64,000 bases of DNA from positions 1,178,001 through 1,242,000 of the forward strand of contig JAMXDE010000011.1 in NCBI GenBank assembly GCA_026770025.1, written 5' to 3'. The stretch comes from Craspedostauros australis. Taxonomy: Eukaryota > Bacillariophyta > Bacillariophyceae > Mastogloiales > Achnanthaceae. The first letter of the stretch is position 1. Each line of letters begins with the position of its first letter. The notes under the pieces are model-generated. The model was not told the origin of the DNA and searched no databases. It worked only from the letters and a program-made list of their open reading frames with translations. The position numbers and the translations under genes were made by a program. This document shows, one piece after another, positions 32,074-42,198 of this stretch.

Positions 32074-35000
32074 TCACCAACCCATCAACAGCTTCCTGAG
32101 CTTGATGAATAGGTCGTGGGCAAGGCCCTTCGTGAAGATGTCGGCGACTTGATCGGTGCTGGCCACGTATTTGATGACGATGAAGGACTGTTTCACCCAG
32201 TACCAGAAGAAGTGATACTTGATGAGATAGTGCTTCGTGCGCGCTGTGACCTGATGGTTGTTGGCCAGCGAAATACAAGCGTTGTTGTCCTCAAACACCG
32301 TGCATTTGATGCCGGCCTCCAATTCTTGGTCCAAGTCCATTGCAACGGATATCTCGCGGATGAGTTGCATGAGTGGGATGACAACGCGCATTGCCTGTGA
32401 GAGCGCCGCATACTCCGCTTCCATTGTAGAGAGGGCAATCTCTGTCTGAAGTTTCGACTTCCAGACAAGAGGACAGCCCCCAAGCTCGATGATGTAGCCT
32501 GTTCGAGATCGTGCTGCGTTGATTGAGCGATGGTCCTCACATCGATATAACCCACCGAAATCGGCATCCACATAGCAAGTCAGCTGCAGTTTCCCAGTTG
32601 GCTTGATGATCGTGCCTCGGTCAGATGTACCAGCTAGGTATCGCACCAGCGTCTTCATGGCCTTGGCGTGTGTGCGCTTGGGATCGTTGCTGAATCGGGC
32701 GAGCTGGGATACTGCGAAAGCGATATCCGGGCGAGTATTGGTTGCCAGGTAGAGTAGCATACCTACCACGGAGCGGTAATTCCAGTCTTCCGAATATGGC
32801 GGCTCGTGATCGTCGGCTCCGAGAGCTTGCTGGATGGTTGGCGTGGCATTCGGTTTACACTTCTGCATGCCAACCGTGTCGATGACCTTCTTGATGAGTC
32901 CGCGTTGAAGCATGTGCACCGTGCCTGCTTTTGGATCGTGCACCAGTTGAATGCCCAGGAATTCGGTGAAAGAGCCTTCCTTCTTCAGTTCAAATCCACG
33001 GTTGCGCATGGAAGCAATGAATGCCTCCGCCTCCTGCTCGGTCTTGGATGCTATCCCAGCGTCATCCACATACAGGACGATCATCATGCCCTTGCGCATG
33101 AATAAGCACTGTTCCTGATCGCATGCTCGAAAGCCTTCAGCGGTCAGTGCCTTCAGCAGGTGTTCGTACCACAAGCGTGGAGCGATGTTGAGGCCATAAA
33201 GACTTTTGTTGAGTCTGAGGCAGGTGTTGCGACCGTTGGTGGAATGGAATCCCCGAGGAAGGTGTAGGAACACAGGCTTGTGTATCTTTGCCTGCACAAA
33301 TGCATTGGAGAAGTCGATGGAGATTGTAGACCAGTTCATGATGGTGGAAATGATGAGGAAGGTTCGTACCGACGACCAAGCGACGACTGGAGCATACACG
33401 GACTCGTTGGTGTCCATCAAGTCTCCGCGACAGCACCATCGTCCTTTGTATTTCTTGACCGTATCATCAGGAAGCCGCTTGCGTCGGAAAACCCAAGTTC
33501 CCGGAAAGATACGTGAGGTAGCTTGCGTCTTCGGCACCTCATCCCATGTGCCTTTGCTGATGAGTTCCCGAATCTCGGCTTCAGCTGCTTGCATCCATTG
33601 CGCTTTATCGTTGTCACGCATGGCTTCGTCGAATGATAGGGTATCAGGGTCACTGCTGGAAGCTTTGCAGATGATGGCTGTGTTGGCAAGGTACCCAGTT
33701 GCGTCTGTTTCGAAAAAGGGGCGCATCTCCATCTGGACGTGCAGGATGTTGGATGGCTCTGCTGAGGATCTGGTGGCACTGAGGACATCGCTGCATTCCT
33801 GAAGCAAGCATGTGCTCATGTGGGAGTTGGACAGTGGTGCAAGTTCGTCGTTGTCCATCTCGAATGCTCCCATGAGGGCGAAGTATTCGTCGTCGTTGTC
33901 TTCCATTTGGTCATCCTGAGTGGTGATCATCTCACCACCTCGTCCAAGCATGGATGCAAGTCCATAGAGCTGCCTGGACATGACAAGAGCGACGATGCGA
34001 ATCGAGGATGGGAGCTGACCCAGTCGTCTCAGCATGGACACACGTAGCTGCGACGTGATGGTGTCAAATGCGCTCTCAGTCTCTCGTATGTGTTCCGCTG
34101 CTTCATTGGGATCGCAGATTTGGATTGGGTTCGACCACGGGCGCATCTGAACACGCCACTCATCGACTCCATTGACGCTGAAGAATGGACTTTGTCCAAA
34201 GGGGAGTAGATGTCGAAGACGAGTTGGTGCTTGCTGAATGCTTGGTGGCAAAGGATGATTCTCAGAGCTGGATCCGTAGGTGGTGCTGAGATCATCGGCG
34301 ATGCTGTGAAGTAGAGGAACGAGCTCCCTCGCGAAGGTTGATTCCATATGGGGGTTCATGTGAAGCTGCTCAGCGATGTCTTCCCGTACTTGGATAGCCA
34401 TGCGAATGGATGGTCGCTCAAGCATGTCAATGTTGGCGGTCGATGCGTTGTCTTCTTCGGTGAGAAGGACGATGATATCACCTCCATCATCGTCGCAGTA
34501 GCGTCCTCCAAGAGTATCGTAGTGCAGGCGTGTTGGAGGCGCTCTGGTACGCTGTCCCATGATACGAGCCGATCGTCGGATGGGCTCCCTCTGTTGACGA
34601 GATTTCGATGGCTTGCGAGGAGTAGATCGCTTTGGCTTGGCAGGTGTTGTTGCACGTCTAGGCGACGGTTGCGCCGTGATGGGCATTGGTGGCGTCCCTC
34701 CCTCTTGGGGAGAGTCCGGTAGTGGTGGGAGCTCCTCGTCATCAGCATCGGCCAATGGAGGTTCATCACGTTCGTTTTGTGACGAAGGTGATTTGGTTTG
34801 GAACGGGATAGTCTCTGGCGTCGAGTTCGCAATTGGCGAAGGCGGCTTCGAATTCAACGGCGTTGATGGCACAGCAGAGGATGGCGTTGCGATCCGTGGC
34901 TGGACCTCAGCGACGTCTGGTGATGGATTGTTTGGAGTTGTCGGTGGCTCAGCGGTCTGCTCCGGTGCTTGGGTGAGGGGAGCAGCCGGTGGGTCATCGG

Positions 35001-38000
35001 CAAGTGGTACCAGAGGCCTGTTGTCGTGATCGGCTTCATCCGTTTGCTGTTCTCGACGAATCTCTCTGTCTGTTCGCTGAAGAGCTTCCTCTTCTTCCAG
35101 GAGACGGAGATCTTCCTCATCGAACGGATATTGGTACTCAGTTTCTCCAAACATCTTCACCCAGTCGTCCGATCCGAAGTCAGGTAGCTCCCTCGGATCA
35201 GTTGCCACGGTGGCAAACCAATCATCAAAGACCACATGATATTGGGATGTGATGGATCCAGTGCGAGGGCTGAGAAGTAGAGGAACCGTTGATGAGTGTC
35301 GTGCAGATAGTCCCATGTTGACGTAACGTTCGCTGCGTGGTTCCCAACGAGGGATCTTCTTGCCATCAGCGATAGTCTTGTTGAGGACGTATGCAGGTGA
35401 TCCCCACACATGCAAGTTGTGCAAGTGCTTGTGGGGGAATCGGACCCGTGAGAAGATGTCATATGGCGACAATCCAGTGGTGTGATTGGGGACGCGGTTG
35501 AAAACATATGCTGCATGGACAACCGCCATGGGCCAGATGTTGGGTTCGTAGATCTGTGGCCAATGAATGCAGGCATGCATCATCATGGTCCGTGCCATGG
35601 AAACGATGGTTCGAATGCTGCGTTCCACAACGCCATTGTGATGATGAGCACCGGCTCCGGCGAAACGATTGATTTGTTGGAATCGTTCCAGCTCTCTCGC
35701 ATAGTCCTTGGATGTGAAGACCCGTGCATTGTCCGATAGATAGGACTGCACGACGATGCCGAGGTCCCTGCAGGTGTCTTCGAACGAGTGCTTTGCTTTG
35801 AGCGTCGAATGGGTGTCGAGTGTGGTCACTGGCTCCACGTGGATGTACCCCGATGCGTGGTCAACAAAGACAGCTCCACCGCAGTACATGTCCTTCTCAC
35901 TTGTCTTGCCAAATCCGGTGAATAAACGACCGGGTGTGCGGCCGACGAAGTGATCAACCGAGACCTGTTGTCCTGGACGAAGATGATCCGCCCTGAGGAC
36001 ACCTTGTCTGTCACGGACGATTTGTCGACGGATGCCTGGAGCTGGGCGCGCATGTTGCTTGCCGAATTGACAGGCAGTGCACTTTGGATAGTCAGTGATC
36101 TTGGATGCTGCGGTCTGGAGCTTGCGTTTGGCCTCAGAATGAGCCAGCATTCCAGACCGGAAGAGGAACTGGATCTTGCGGAAGTCCAGATGACCGAGTC
36201 GGAAGTGCCAGCGAAGGAGTTCTTTGCTTGGTTCCGACAAGTTGAGGTTGTTCTCGGACACCGTCGTCACAATGCTGTTGAGGGCCCTTGGGATGTGTCC
36301 AAGGTCCTTCATGCGATATGCGGTGGTTGTTGGTAGTCCGCTGTGTGGATGGTAGATTGCCACAACTGGTCCTCGTTCCTCATCTCCAGATGATCCTGAT
36401 AGGGTGCACGAGTTGCCGTCCGCTCTGAGATGCTCGTCGGGGTATTCGCGCAGAAGACAAGTGGTGCTCAAGAGCTTCACTCGCGAGGATGGGATGTAGT
36501 AGGCTGGAAGTCGGATGTATCGAAGGTTCCCTTTCTTGTCCAACATGGCCCATTCCACGGTGCCGCGCTTGGTGACTTGCGTGCGCTTGAGAAAGCCGCT
36601 GAGGAAGATGGGCTTGTGTGGCGTTTCCACTCGTCCGACGAAGTCCCGAATGTCATTTGTGACACACACCGACGCTCCGCTGTCCCAGATGACTTGAAAA
36701 GTGGACTGGCCTTCGTTCTGGCCATGCGGAGTATCCATCAGGGAGAGGAGTCTGCCAGCTCTTGACGTGGGTGGAACGTTGATTGCCATTGCACCATAGA
36801 GTTGGTCAGTGATGTCACGCTCATGTCCCAGGACGAAGAAGCTCCGAAGCATACTGATGAGCCTGATGGCTTGCTCAGAGACGGCTTTTGGGATTGGAAT
36901 GTCCCAGTCATGTCTGCCGATGGGTTCTCCTGGGTCAAAATCCTCTCGGACTTGTTCTGATGTGGGAGTGGAAGCTTCGTGATGGCCATTGTGTTGGTAT
37001 CCGCGGTCTTGGTCGCGAAGAAAGCGTTGGAAGGATCCATCTGCGAAAAGCTCCTCATACAGTCCGGATGGATTGCGTGTGAAGCGATTGTCGTTGCGAA
37101 GGCGCATCGGATAATGCGGATCCACATACGCTGGTCTCTTGTTGTGGCGTCCACGTTTCTTCCAAGCCTTGTTCCAACGAGCCTTTGCATGTCGAAGATG
37201 TGCTCGTGGTGGGTGCTTGGGATCGTCCGATGGTCTGCCATGTAAGTAGCCAAGGGCGGTTGCTGTCCCTAACCACAAGAAGATGGCCACTGTTTTCCAT
37301 TCATGGAGGAGTCCAAGGAGGATGATCTGAACCAGGCCGAAGATGAGGGATGGGTTGGTCGTGAGGACAAATTGCAGGATCCATGTAAGCATGTGTTGCA
37401 GATGTTTCCAGAATCCAATTTGGTTGGTTGGTTCTGTTTCCATCATGCACATCCATGCCGAAGGGTCGATTGCAAGATTGCCTTGGGCCTCCTTCCTGCC
37501 CCCAAAGTTCTCTTGGTGTTCCGATGTACCATGAGAGATGCGCCAGTGCTTGCACTTGGCACACCAGTGATACGTCTTGTTGTCCATGAGCTTCTTCTGG
37601 GGCTCTCCTTTGCGAGGTGGTGTGGTCTTCCACGAGTTCTTTCGCGATTGGCCACGATCAATCTTCTTGTTTGTCTTCCTCCCTTGGTTAGGCTTCCGAT
37701 TTCCAAGCAGTGGACAGTTGGCCTTGATGTGACCAGGCTTGCCGCAGTTGTAGCAGCTGACAGCGACTTGGGAGTTGCCTTTGCTGGACTGGATGAGCGT
37801 CCAGGCTTGGCTGATGTCTTGGTCCAAGGTTGCTGCCGCATGAGCGCCATGGCGAGGAATGGATCGGTCCTTTGTGCGTTGGTGGGCATGCCAGCGTCCG
37901 TCTTCCACCTCGATGTTGTAGAGCAGCACAGCCTTGCGGCAAATGTTGCGCCATGTCATCTTGTGTTGGAGGAGGAGACGCTTTGCTGGTTCTCGGTCCA

Positions 38001-39387
38001 TCAGCCTGGTCTTCATCAGGAGATCGTTGAGGAGCGATGACATGTCATGGAGATCATGCCGAAACTTCTCTCCATGACCACCTGGGCCACCTGCATCGAG
38101 GAAGTTGTTGACGATGTTGAGCAGGAGGTTGTCATCGAACGCGTTGGCCTTCTCGAGTTGCGTGCACCAGGTGTCCAACTTGTCGCACATGAGCTCGATG
38201 TTCTCTCCCGGAAACTTGTTGGGTTTGAGATGTCGGACTTGCTCCTTGATGCGCTCGTACTTGTCGTTGGTGGATGGATCGCTGCCCATCACCAGCTCAA
38301 CCACGAGCATGCGGATGTCATGGTTGTACTCTGGTTGGGCTCGTCCACTGGTCTTGCGGAAGAGGTCCTGGTCCACGGATCCCTTGAAGAGGCGGTATGC
38401 TGTCATCATGTTGTACCGATCGTACGCGTCGTAGAGGTCCTGGTGGTCGTTGATGGTATCAATGACATTGTCTGAGGTGTAGATACCTGAGTTGTCAAAG
38501 ATGCTCACCATCTTGGTCTTGTCCACTGGGCTTCGGACGTAGGTGATGGCATCGATTCCTCTCATCTCACACTCTTCCTTCAGCTCGGAGAGGAAGTTGA
38601 GAAGATCGTCGCCGCGCTTGTAGCGTGGGCTGATTCCTTTCTCCATGGTGACTTGGATCTTGGATTCAGCACAGCTGTTGGCGGGGCGTCGTTGGTACGG
38701 ATGGTGGTATCGCTTCTTCTCGCGCACCAATCCGCTCCAGTCTGCCTTCGGTGCTCCACCAGTCCAGGCCATGTACCGACGTTCCTCGGCACAGACTCCT
38801 CCCATGATGGGCTTGGTCGGTTTCTTGCCGACCTTGCCTCCTCGACCAGCTGAGGGTCCGTTCCCGCCTCCGCCGCCACCATCATCATCGCTTGGGTCGC
38901 TGTCGTCTCCGGAGTCGTCTCCGCCACCTCCACCAAAGAGATCGTCATCATCGTCCGAGATGTCACTGGCATCGTTGTCCTTGCTCTTGTCATCGTCGAT
39001 GTCGTCGTTCTTTGGCTTGTCGTTCTTGCGGTTGCCTTCGTCATTGGGCTCCAAGACGTCATCCAGTCCCTTCATCATGATGGGTGACATGATCTCACTG
39101 ATGAGCTTGCTGGCACCAAGGATGCTTCCTGGGGTCGCGGGATCCGACTTCATCAGTCCTTCGTATGCCTCCATACGTTGCTTGAGATTGGCCTCTCTTT
39201 CAGCCAGTATGGCTTGTGCTGCTTCGAGCTGGGCCTTTGCTTCGTTGAGCTGGGCCTCGTCTTGCTTCAGACGGGCCTCACGGAGATCCACTCCATCATC
39301 ATCATGCTGTTGGATTTCCGTTCGATCGGTTTGTTCTGCTGCTGCAGTCTCGCCAGGCAGCACCGTGTCCTTGCTGGCATCAGTCAT
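32074..39387 (-). CDS. copia Gag-Pol polyprotein, unbroken
   Basis: 2437 aa in one frame, with no gag/pol frameshift. In order: a Gln/Glu/Ala coiled-coil (about residues 35-75); an acidic Asp/Gly linker (110-180); Gag helical core; CCHC zinc knuckle CYNCGKPGHIKANC (545-558); a second Cys/His cluster YHWCAKCKHWRISHGTSEH (606-624); an unusual hydrophobic block of two to three predicted membrane helices (about 663-715); aspartic protease WDSGAS (901-906); integrase HHCC (HFRLGHLDF ... CTACQFGKQH, near 1050-1110) and DDE catalytic core (VDHASGY, YLSDNARVF, NGVVERSI); reverse transcriptase with LYVDDAG (about 2104); RNase H (CYVDADFGG ... TMEAEYAAL ... EDNNACISLA). The 49 bp after its stop lead to the polypurine tract. 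All catalytic residues I looked for are present. Confidence 0.95.
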   Translation of the reverse strand: MTDASKDTVLPGETAAAEQTDRTEIQQHDDDGVDLREARLKQDEAQLNEAKAQLEAAQAILAEREANLKQRMEAYEGLMKSDPATPGSILGASKLISEIMSPIMMKGLDDVLEPNDEGNRKNDKPKNDDIDDDKSKDNDASDISDDDDDLFGGGGGDDSGDDSDPSDDDGGGGGGNGPSAGRGGKVGKKPTKPIMGGVCAEERRYMAWTGGAPKADWSGLVREKKRYHHPYQRRPANSCAESKIQVTMEKGISPRYKRGDDLLNFLSELKEECEMRGIDAITYVRSPVDKTKMVSIFDNSGIYTSDNVIDTINDHQDLYDAYDRYNMMTAYRLFKGSVDQDLFRKTSGRAQPEYNHDIRMLVVELVMGSDPSTNDKYERIKEQVRHLKPNKFPGENIELMCDKLDTWCTQLEKANAFDDNLLLNIVNNFLDAGGPGGHGEKFRHDLHDMSSLLNDLLMKTRLMDREPAKRLLLQHKMTWRNICRKAVLLYNIEVEDGRWHAHQRTKDRSIPRHGAHAAATLDQDISQAWTLIQSSKGNSQVAVSCYNCGKPGHIKANCPLLGNRKPNQGRKTNKKIDRGQSRKNSWKTTPPRKGEPQKKLMDNKTYHWCAKCKHWRISHGTSEHQENFGGRKEAQGNLAIDPSAWMCMMETEPTNQIGFWKHLQHMLTWILQFVLTTNPSLIFGLVQIILLGLLHEWKTVAIFLWLGTATALGYLHGRPSDDPKHPPRAHLRHAKARWNKAWKKRGRHNKRPAYVDPHYPMRLRNDNRFTRNPSGLYEELFADGSFQRFLRDQDRGYQHNGHHEASTPTSEQVREDFDPGEPIGRHDWDIPIPKAVSEQAIRLISMLRSFFVLGHERDITDQLYGAMAINVPPTSRAGRLLSLMDTPHGQNEGQSTFQVIWDSGASVCVTNDIRDFVGRVETPHKPIFLSGFLKRTQVTKRGTVEWAMLDKKGNLRYIRLPAYYIPSSRVKLLSTTCLLREYPDEHLRADGNSCTLSGSSGDEERGPVVAIYHPHSGLPTTTAYRMKDLGHIPRALNSIVTTVSENNLNLSEPSKELLRWHFRLGHLDFRKIQFLFRSGMLAHSEAKRKLQTAASKITDYPKCTACQFGKQHARPAPGIRRQIVRDRQGVLRADHLRPGQQVSVDHFVGRTPGRLFTGFGKTSEKDMYCGGAVFVDHASGYIHVEPVTTLDTHSTLKAKHSFEDTCRDLGIVVQSYLSDNARVFTSKDYARELERFQQINRFAGAGAHHHNGVVERSIRTIVSMARTMMMHACIHWPQIYEPNIWPMAVVHAAYVFNRVPNHTTGLSPYDIFSRVRFPHKHLHNLHVWGSPAYVLNKTIADGKKIPRWEPRSERYVNMGLSARHSSTVPLLLSPRTGSITSQYHVVFDDWFATVATDPRELPDFGSDDWVKMFGETEYQYPFDEEDLRLLEEEEALQRTDREIRREQQTDEADHDNRPLVPLADDPPAAPLTQAPEQTAEPPTTPNNPSPDVAEVQPRIATPSSAVPSTPLNSKPPSPIANSTPETIPFQTKSPSSQNERDEPPLADADDEELPPLPDSPQEGGTPPMPITAQPSPRRATTPAKPKRSTPRKPSKSRQQREPIRRSARIMGQRTRAPPTRLHYDTLGGRYCDDDGGDIIVLLTEEDNASTANIDMLERPSIRMAIQVREDIAEQLHMNPHMESTFARELVPLLHSIADDLSTTYGSSSENHPLPPSIQQAPTRLRHLLPFGQSPFFSVNGVDEWRVQMRPWSNPIQICDPNEAAEHIRETESAFDTITSQLRVSMLRRLGQLPSSIRIVALVMSRQLYGLASMLGRGGEMITTQDDQMEDNDDEYFALMGAFEMDNDELAPLSNSHMSTCLLQECSDVLSATRSSAEPSNILHVQMEMRPFFETDATGYLANTAIICKASSSDPDTLSFDEAMRDNDKAQWMQAAEAEIRELISKGTWDEVPKTQATSRIFPGTWVFRRKRLPDDTVKKYKGRWCCRGDLMDTNESVYAPVVAWSSVRTFLIISTIMNWSTISIDFSNAFVQAKIHKPVFLHLPRGFHSTNGRNTCLRLNKSLYGLNIAPRLWYEHLLKALTAEGFRACDQEQCLFMRKGMMIVLYVDDAGIASKTEQEAEAFIASMRNRGFELKKEGSFTEFLGIQLVHDPKAGTVHMLQRGLIKKVIDTVGMQKCKPNATPTIQQALGADDHEPPYSEDWNYRSVVGMLLYLATNTRPDIAFAVSQLARFSNDPKRTHAKAMKTLVRYLAGTSDRGTIIKPTGKLQLTCYVDADFGGLYRCEDHRSINAARSRTGYIIELGGCPLVWKSKLQTEIALSTMEAEYAALSQAMRVVIPLMQLIREISVAMDLDQELEAGIKCTVFEDNNACISLANNHQVTARTKHYLIKYHFFWYWVKQSFIVIKYVASTDQVADIFTKGLAHDLFIKLRKLLMGW

Positions 39388-39649
39388 GCTGATTCACTTC
39401 TTGAGCGTTTGCCTTGCAGGTGGCAGATCTTGTCTGCTTGTTGTCGATATCGTTGTCGCCGCGTGCTGGGATCCAACTTCCTGGCGGAAGGTGTGCACAG
39501 GATTCTGAGCTCCGGCGATGGTTGGTGGGCTGTTTCGTGAACAGCGGTCGGTAGTCCGGACTACTCCAGCTTCTTGTTTCGCTTGGGTAGTCAGGGGTAT
39601 TCGCTGCGTTGCGTTGTAGCAGAGGAAGCGTAGTTAGTGGATTCGAAGA

Positions 39650-39667
39650 ATCAGATCGCAGCTACCA
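39650..39667 (-). other. candidate tRNA primer-binding site
   Basis: On the minus strand, TGGTAGCTGCGATCTGAT starts with the last base of the 5' LTR. TGGTAGC is complementary to the conserved 3' end of initiator-Met tRNA; the match beyond seven bases depends on this species' tRNA, which is not in the window. Confidence 0.5.
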
Positions 39668-40546
39668 GTTAAATTTCGTTAGTTCGCGTGTCCGAGATGT
39701 CCCCGTAGATGGAACAAATCCGGATTGGATCGTTTGTTGTTGTTGTTGTTGTTGTTGACAATAGGGACGGACTTTGTGTTTTTTGTTGCTGTGAGAAAAT
39801 TGTTTGTTGCGTTGCCTTGAGCAAGCGTTCAATGTCGCAACTCGGACCGACTGATGAAGTCGTTTGGTGTCAGAGTTTACGATGGGAAGACGAGAGTGAA
39901 TGCAATTGATTTGTACTGTGTTTGAAGAGTGTTTTGAGTTGTGAACTTTTGCATTTTATGATTAAGTTGATGAAGACAATGAAGATGATGATGAAGACAA
40001 TGAAGAGGCAACAATCATGCAGGACATGTTTCTTGGCAGTGTTGTTTGCAGGAGATTTCCTGCAGACATCGTTGTGTTTTCTGTGGGGCAAGACACTTGG
40101 TTGTGTGCCTTGTTTCACTCCCTTCTTGCAGTGTATCGACTCTTTGATCATCCTATGTTCTCCTGTTGATCTTGGTTCGTTGCTGAGCAGCAGAGAGCTG
40201 TTGGGCATGACCCTTTCTTCTATCATGCTAATCATGTCAAGGGCTGGGATCTTACAGCCAAGCAGTCTTTGCAGTTCGATGCAATCACTCTTGTGATTCA
40301 AACATAAGCTGCAATGAACCTCTTGACAGGCATCTGTGATTGGTAGTCTCCAATCCCTTGTAGCTTGATAATTCTCACTTGGTCTTGGTTCGTACCCAGG
40401 GGTACGCGCTTCGCGTTGGCGGACAGTCGTGAGAAAACCAAGACCAAATATTTTGGGGGGGAAATTGTCAAATTGGACTAATCCGATTACAAGGAAACTC
40501 CGAAGAGTGTCCTGCTGTCGGACGTCCAGGGCCTCATGTTGTAACT
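39667..40546 (-). repeat. 5' LTR of the intact copia element
   Basis: Same 880-bp sequence as the copy at 31142-32021, offset by 8525 bp. The three longest open frames inside translate identically in both copies. The stem pair lies at 40379-40390 and 40436-40447. Confidence 0.93.
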
Positions 40547-41563
40547 ACCAGTGCTGGCGCAAATCAGTTGCATTTTTCGTGTCTACTTTTGCATGGGAGG
40601 TAAAGTCAGGGGCGGACAACTGCTGGCTGCAACAGCTTTTTGGCCGCCGCGATCACATCGGGTGGTCCCCTGGACCTTTCTTGCATCTGTTGATCTGTGG
40701 GGTGGGCGCGTTGAATGTGACAGTTTTGCTCGAGTGTTGCAATCCTTGCCTTCCACACGGAATACAATCAGTGAGAGGGATAGGCTGAGGATCGTCACGA
40801 GCTGCCAGCTTGAGAATGGAGCCAAAATAGTAGAGTGAAGTACAGTAGAGCAGAGGCGATTATCACCGTACAATAGTGCAGTACTATAAGAATACAATAG
40901 CTGCAAGCAATTTGTGTGCGATAGCGAATTCTGTCATCGTCCCTGCGTTCCATGCCTGATTGTCTGCGTCGTGATTGATCGGCAGAGAAGATGGGCAATG
41001 GTTGCAGTGTGTGTTGCGTGTGTGTTGTGTTCACCACTTCGGAAAAATCTCTGTATTTGTGGTCACGTGAAGCAAGTACAACTGTCATGCTTGCATCACA
41101 CATGTCACAGCGACCGCTTGTGAACAACGCAACAGCAACCATGGACACTTATCACATATCAGAAACAACTTGGTTCGCATGCATACATGATCCGACATTG
41201 TCGTCGTTGCCTCTGTCGTTGTGGTGTGCTTGTTCTGCTACTCACTTTGTGATCGCATTCATGAATGAGCCATGTCGTATCGATGGCGTCGGGTCTGTCT
41301 ATTGGCAACAAACGACATTCATCACTAAATGGTGGGCATGCAAAGCGCAGCCATCAGACAAGGCACAAGAACACAAACGTGCACGGCGGAGGGAGGAACG
41401 GACTGCGCAAATCAACATAAACGCACACACCACAACAAACAACGAGGATCACAACAACGACGATGCTGAAAAGGTAGTCAACATGCCTCCACGAATATCT
41501 CAGCCGCACATCAGGCGACACATCGGCTGCCACCATCATGGAATCCTCCACTGAGGAAGTAGC
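40547..41563. other. intergenic, nothing recognised
   Basis: The first five bases are the right target duplication of the copia element. AT-rich TAGTAGAGTGAAGTACAGTAG and ATAGTGCAGTACTATAAG (about 40828-40890) resemble the gene-end motif. The frame at 40991-41554 has no domain and an erratic composition, so I do not call it. Confidence 0.4.
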
Positions 41564-42055
41564 ATGCAAAGGTGGCCGGGCCCAGGATCTTCTTCTCGTT
41601 TGTTTGGAGGCACGGATCCAAGCTTTGCGTATTGCAAAGGTCGCGAGCGGATGCCAAACTTCATCATGCTGTCGTCGACGTCTGCGCCGATTATTCATCA
41701 TGAAGTTGATTCGACAATGTTTACGATGAGTCGCTGCTTGCGCTCGCAGTGAGTATCAGCGTAGCGTCGGAAGCAAGGCAAGAAGAGCGTACCTCGCTTG
41801 AATGCTATGGGCGGCGCCACCGCAATATCTGTTATGCGCAGAAGTGATCTAGATATGGATGTGAATGTGGATACAACCGACTCTCTTTGCGATGGCGGAG
41901 GCGACGTAGTATGGCGTGAAGACGCTCGCGATTCGTGCCTGTTCCAGTTCCAGAAGTGCGCAGATGGAGAATGGAGTGTTGTAGAGAGATCGGACGACGA
42001 CCATGTCGCACGACAAGTTCACGAGTATGGAGCTGCGAGTACAGTGCGAATATAG
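41564..42055 (+). CDS. possible small two-exon hypothetical protein
   Basis: Exons 41564-41748 and 41842-42055 would give 132 aa. The donor is GTGAGT (41749) and the acceptor GCGCAG ends at 41841; the join creates a Gln codon and continues in frame to LDMDVNVDTTDSL. Both exons show more even amino-acid use than the surrounding random frames, and an in-frame TGA lies 12 bases upstream of the ATG. No domain is visible: the C-terminal half is acidic (SLCDGGGDVVWREDARDS). It ends convergently with the transposase remnant at 42199. The alternative is chance open frames, and an unseen upstream exon is possible. Confidence 0.35.
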
Positions 42056-42198
42056 TATGGTGCGATTATAATATGAATATGATACGAGAAGGGAGCGACT
42101 ACGATGCGAGTAGAGCACACCACCAGAGTATATCGGGAGTACATTTAGAAGCAGAATGCGATAGTCGAATGGTACATTCCTTGTTTCTGGACATTATT

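Larger units (their letters stand above)
31142..40546 (-). mobile_element. intact Ty1/copia LTR retrotransposon
   Basis: A 9405-bp element in minus orientation. Two 880-bp LTRs look identical wherever I compared them, implying recent insertion. A 5-bp target duplication ACCAG flanks it (31137-31141 and 40547-40551). On the coding strand the 3' LTR is preceded by a polypurine tract GAGAGGGAG (32022-32030), and the 5' LTR is followed by GGTAGCTGCG. With the last LTR base this reads TGGTAGC, as expected for priming by an initiator-Met tRNA 3' end (GCUACCA). A single 2437-codon frame encodes Gag-Pol in copia order (protease, integrase, RT, RNase H). Together these suggest it may still be able to transpose. 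Confidence 0.95.

Noticed and set aside
40991-41554. 187-codon plus-strand frame
   Set aside because: Erratic composition, no domain, no splice partner; probably chance.
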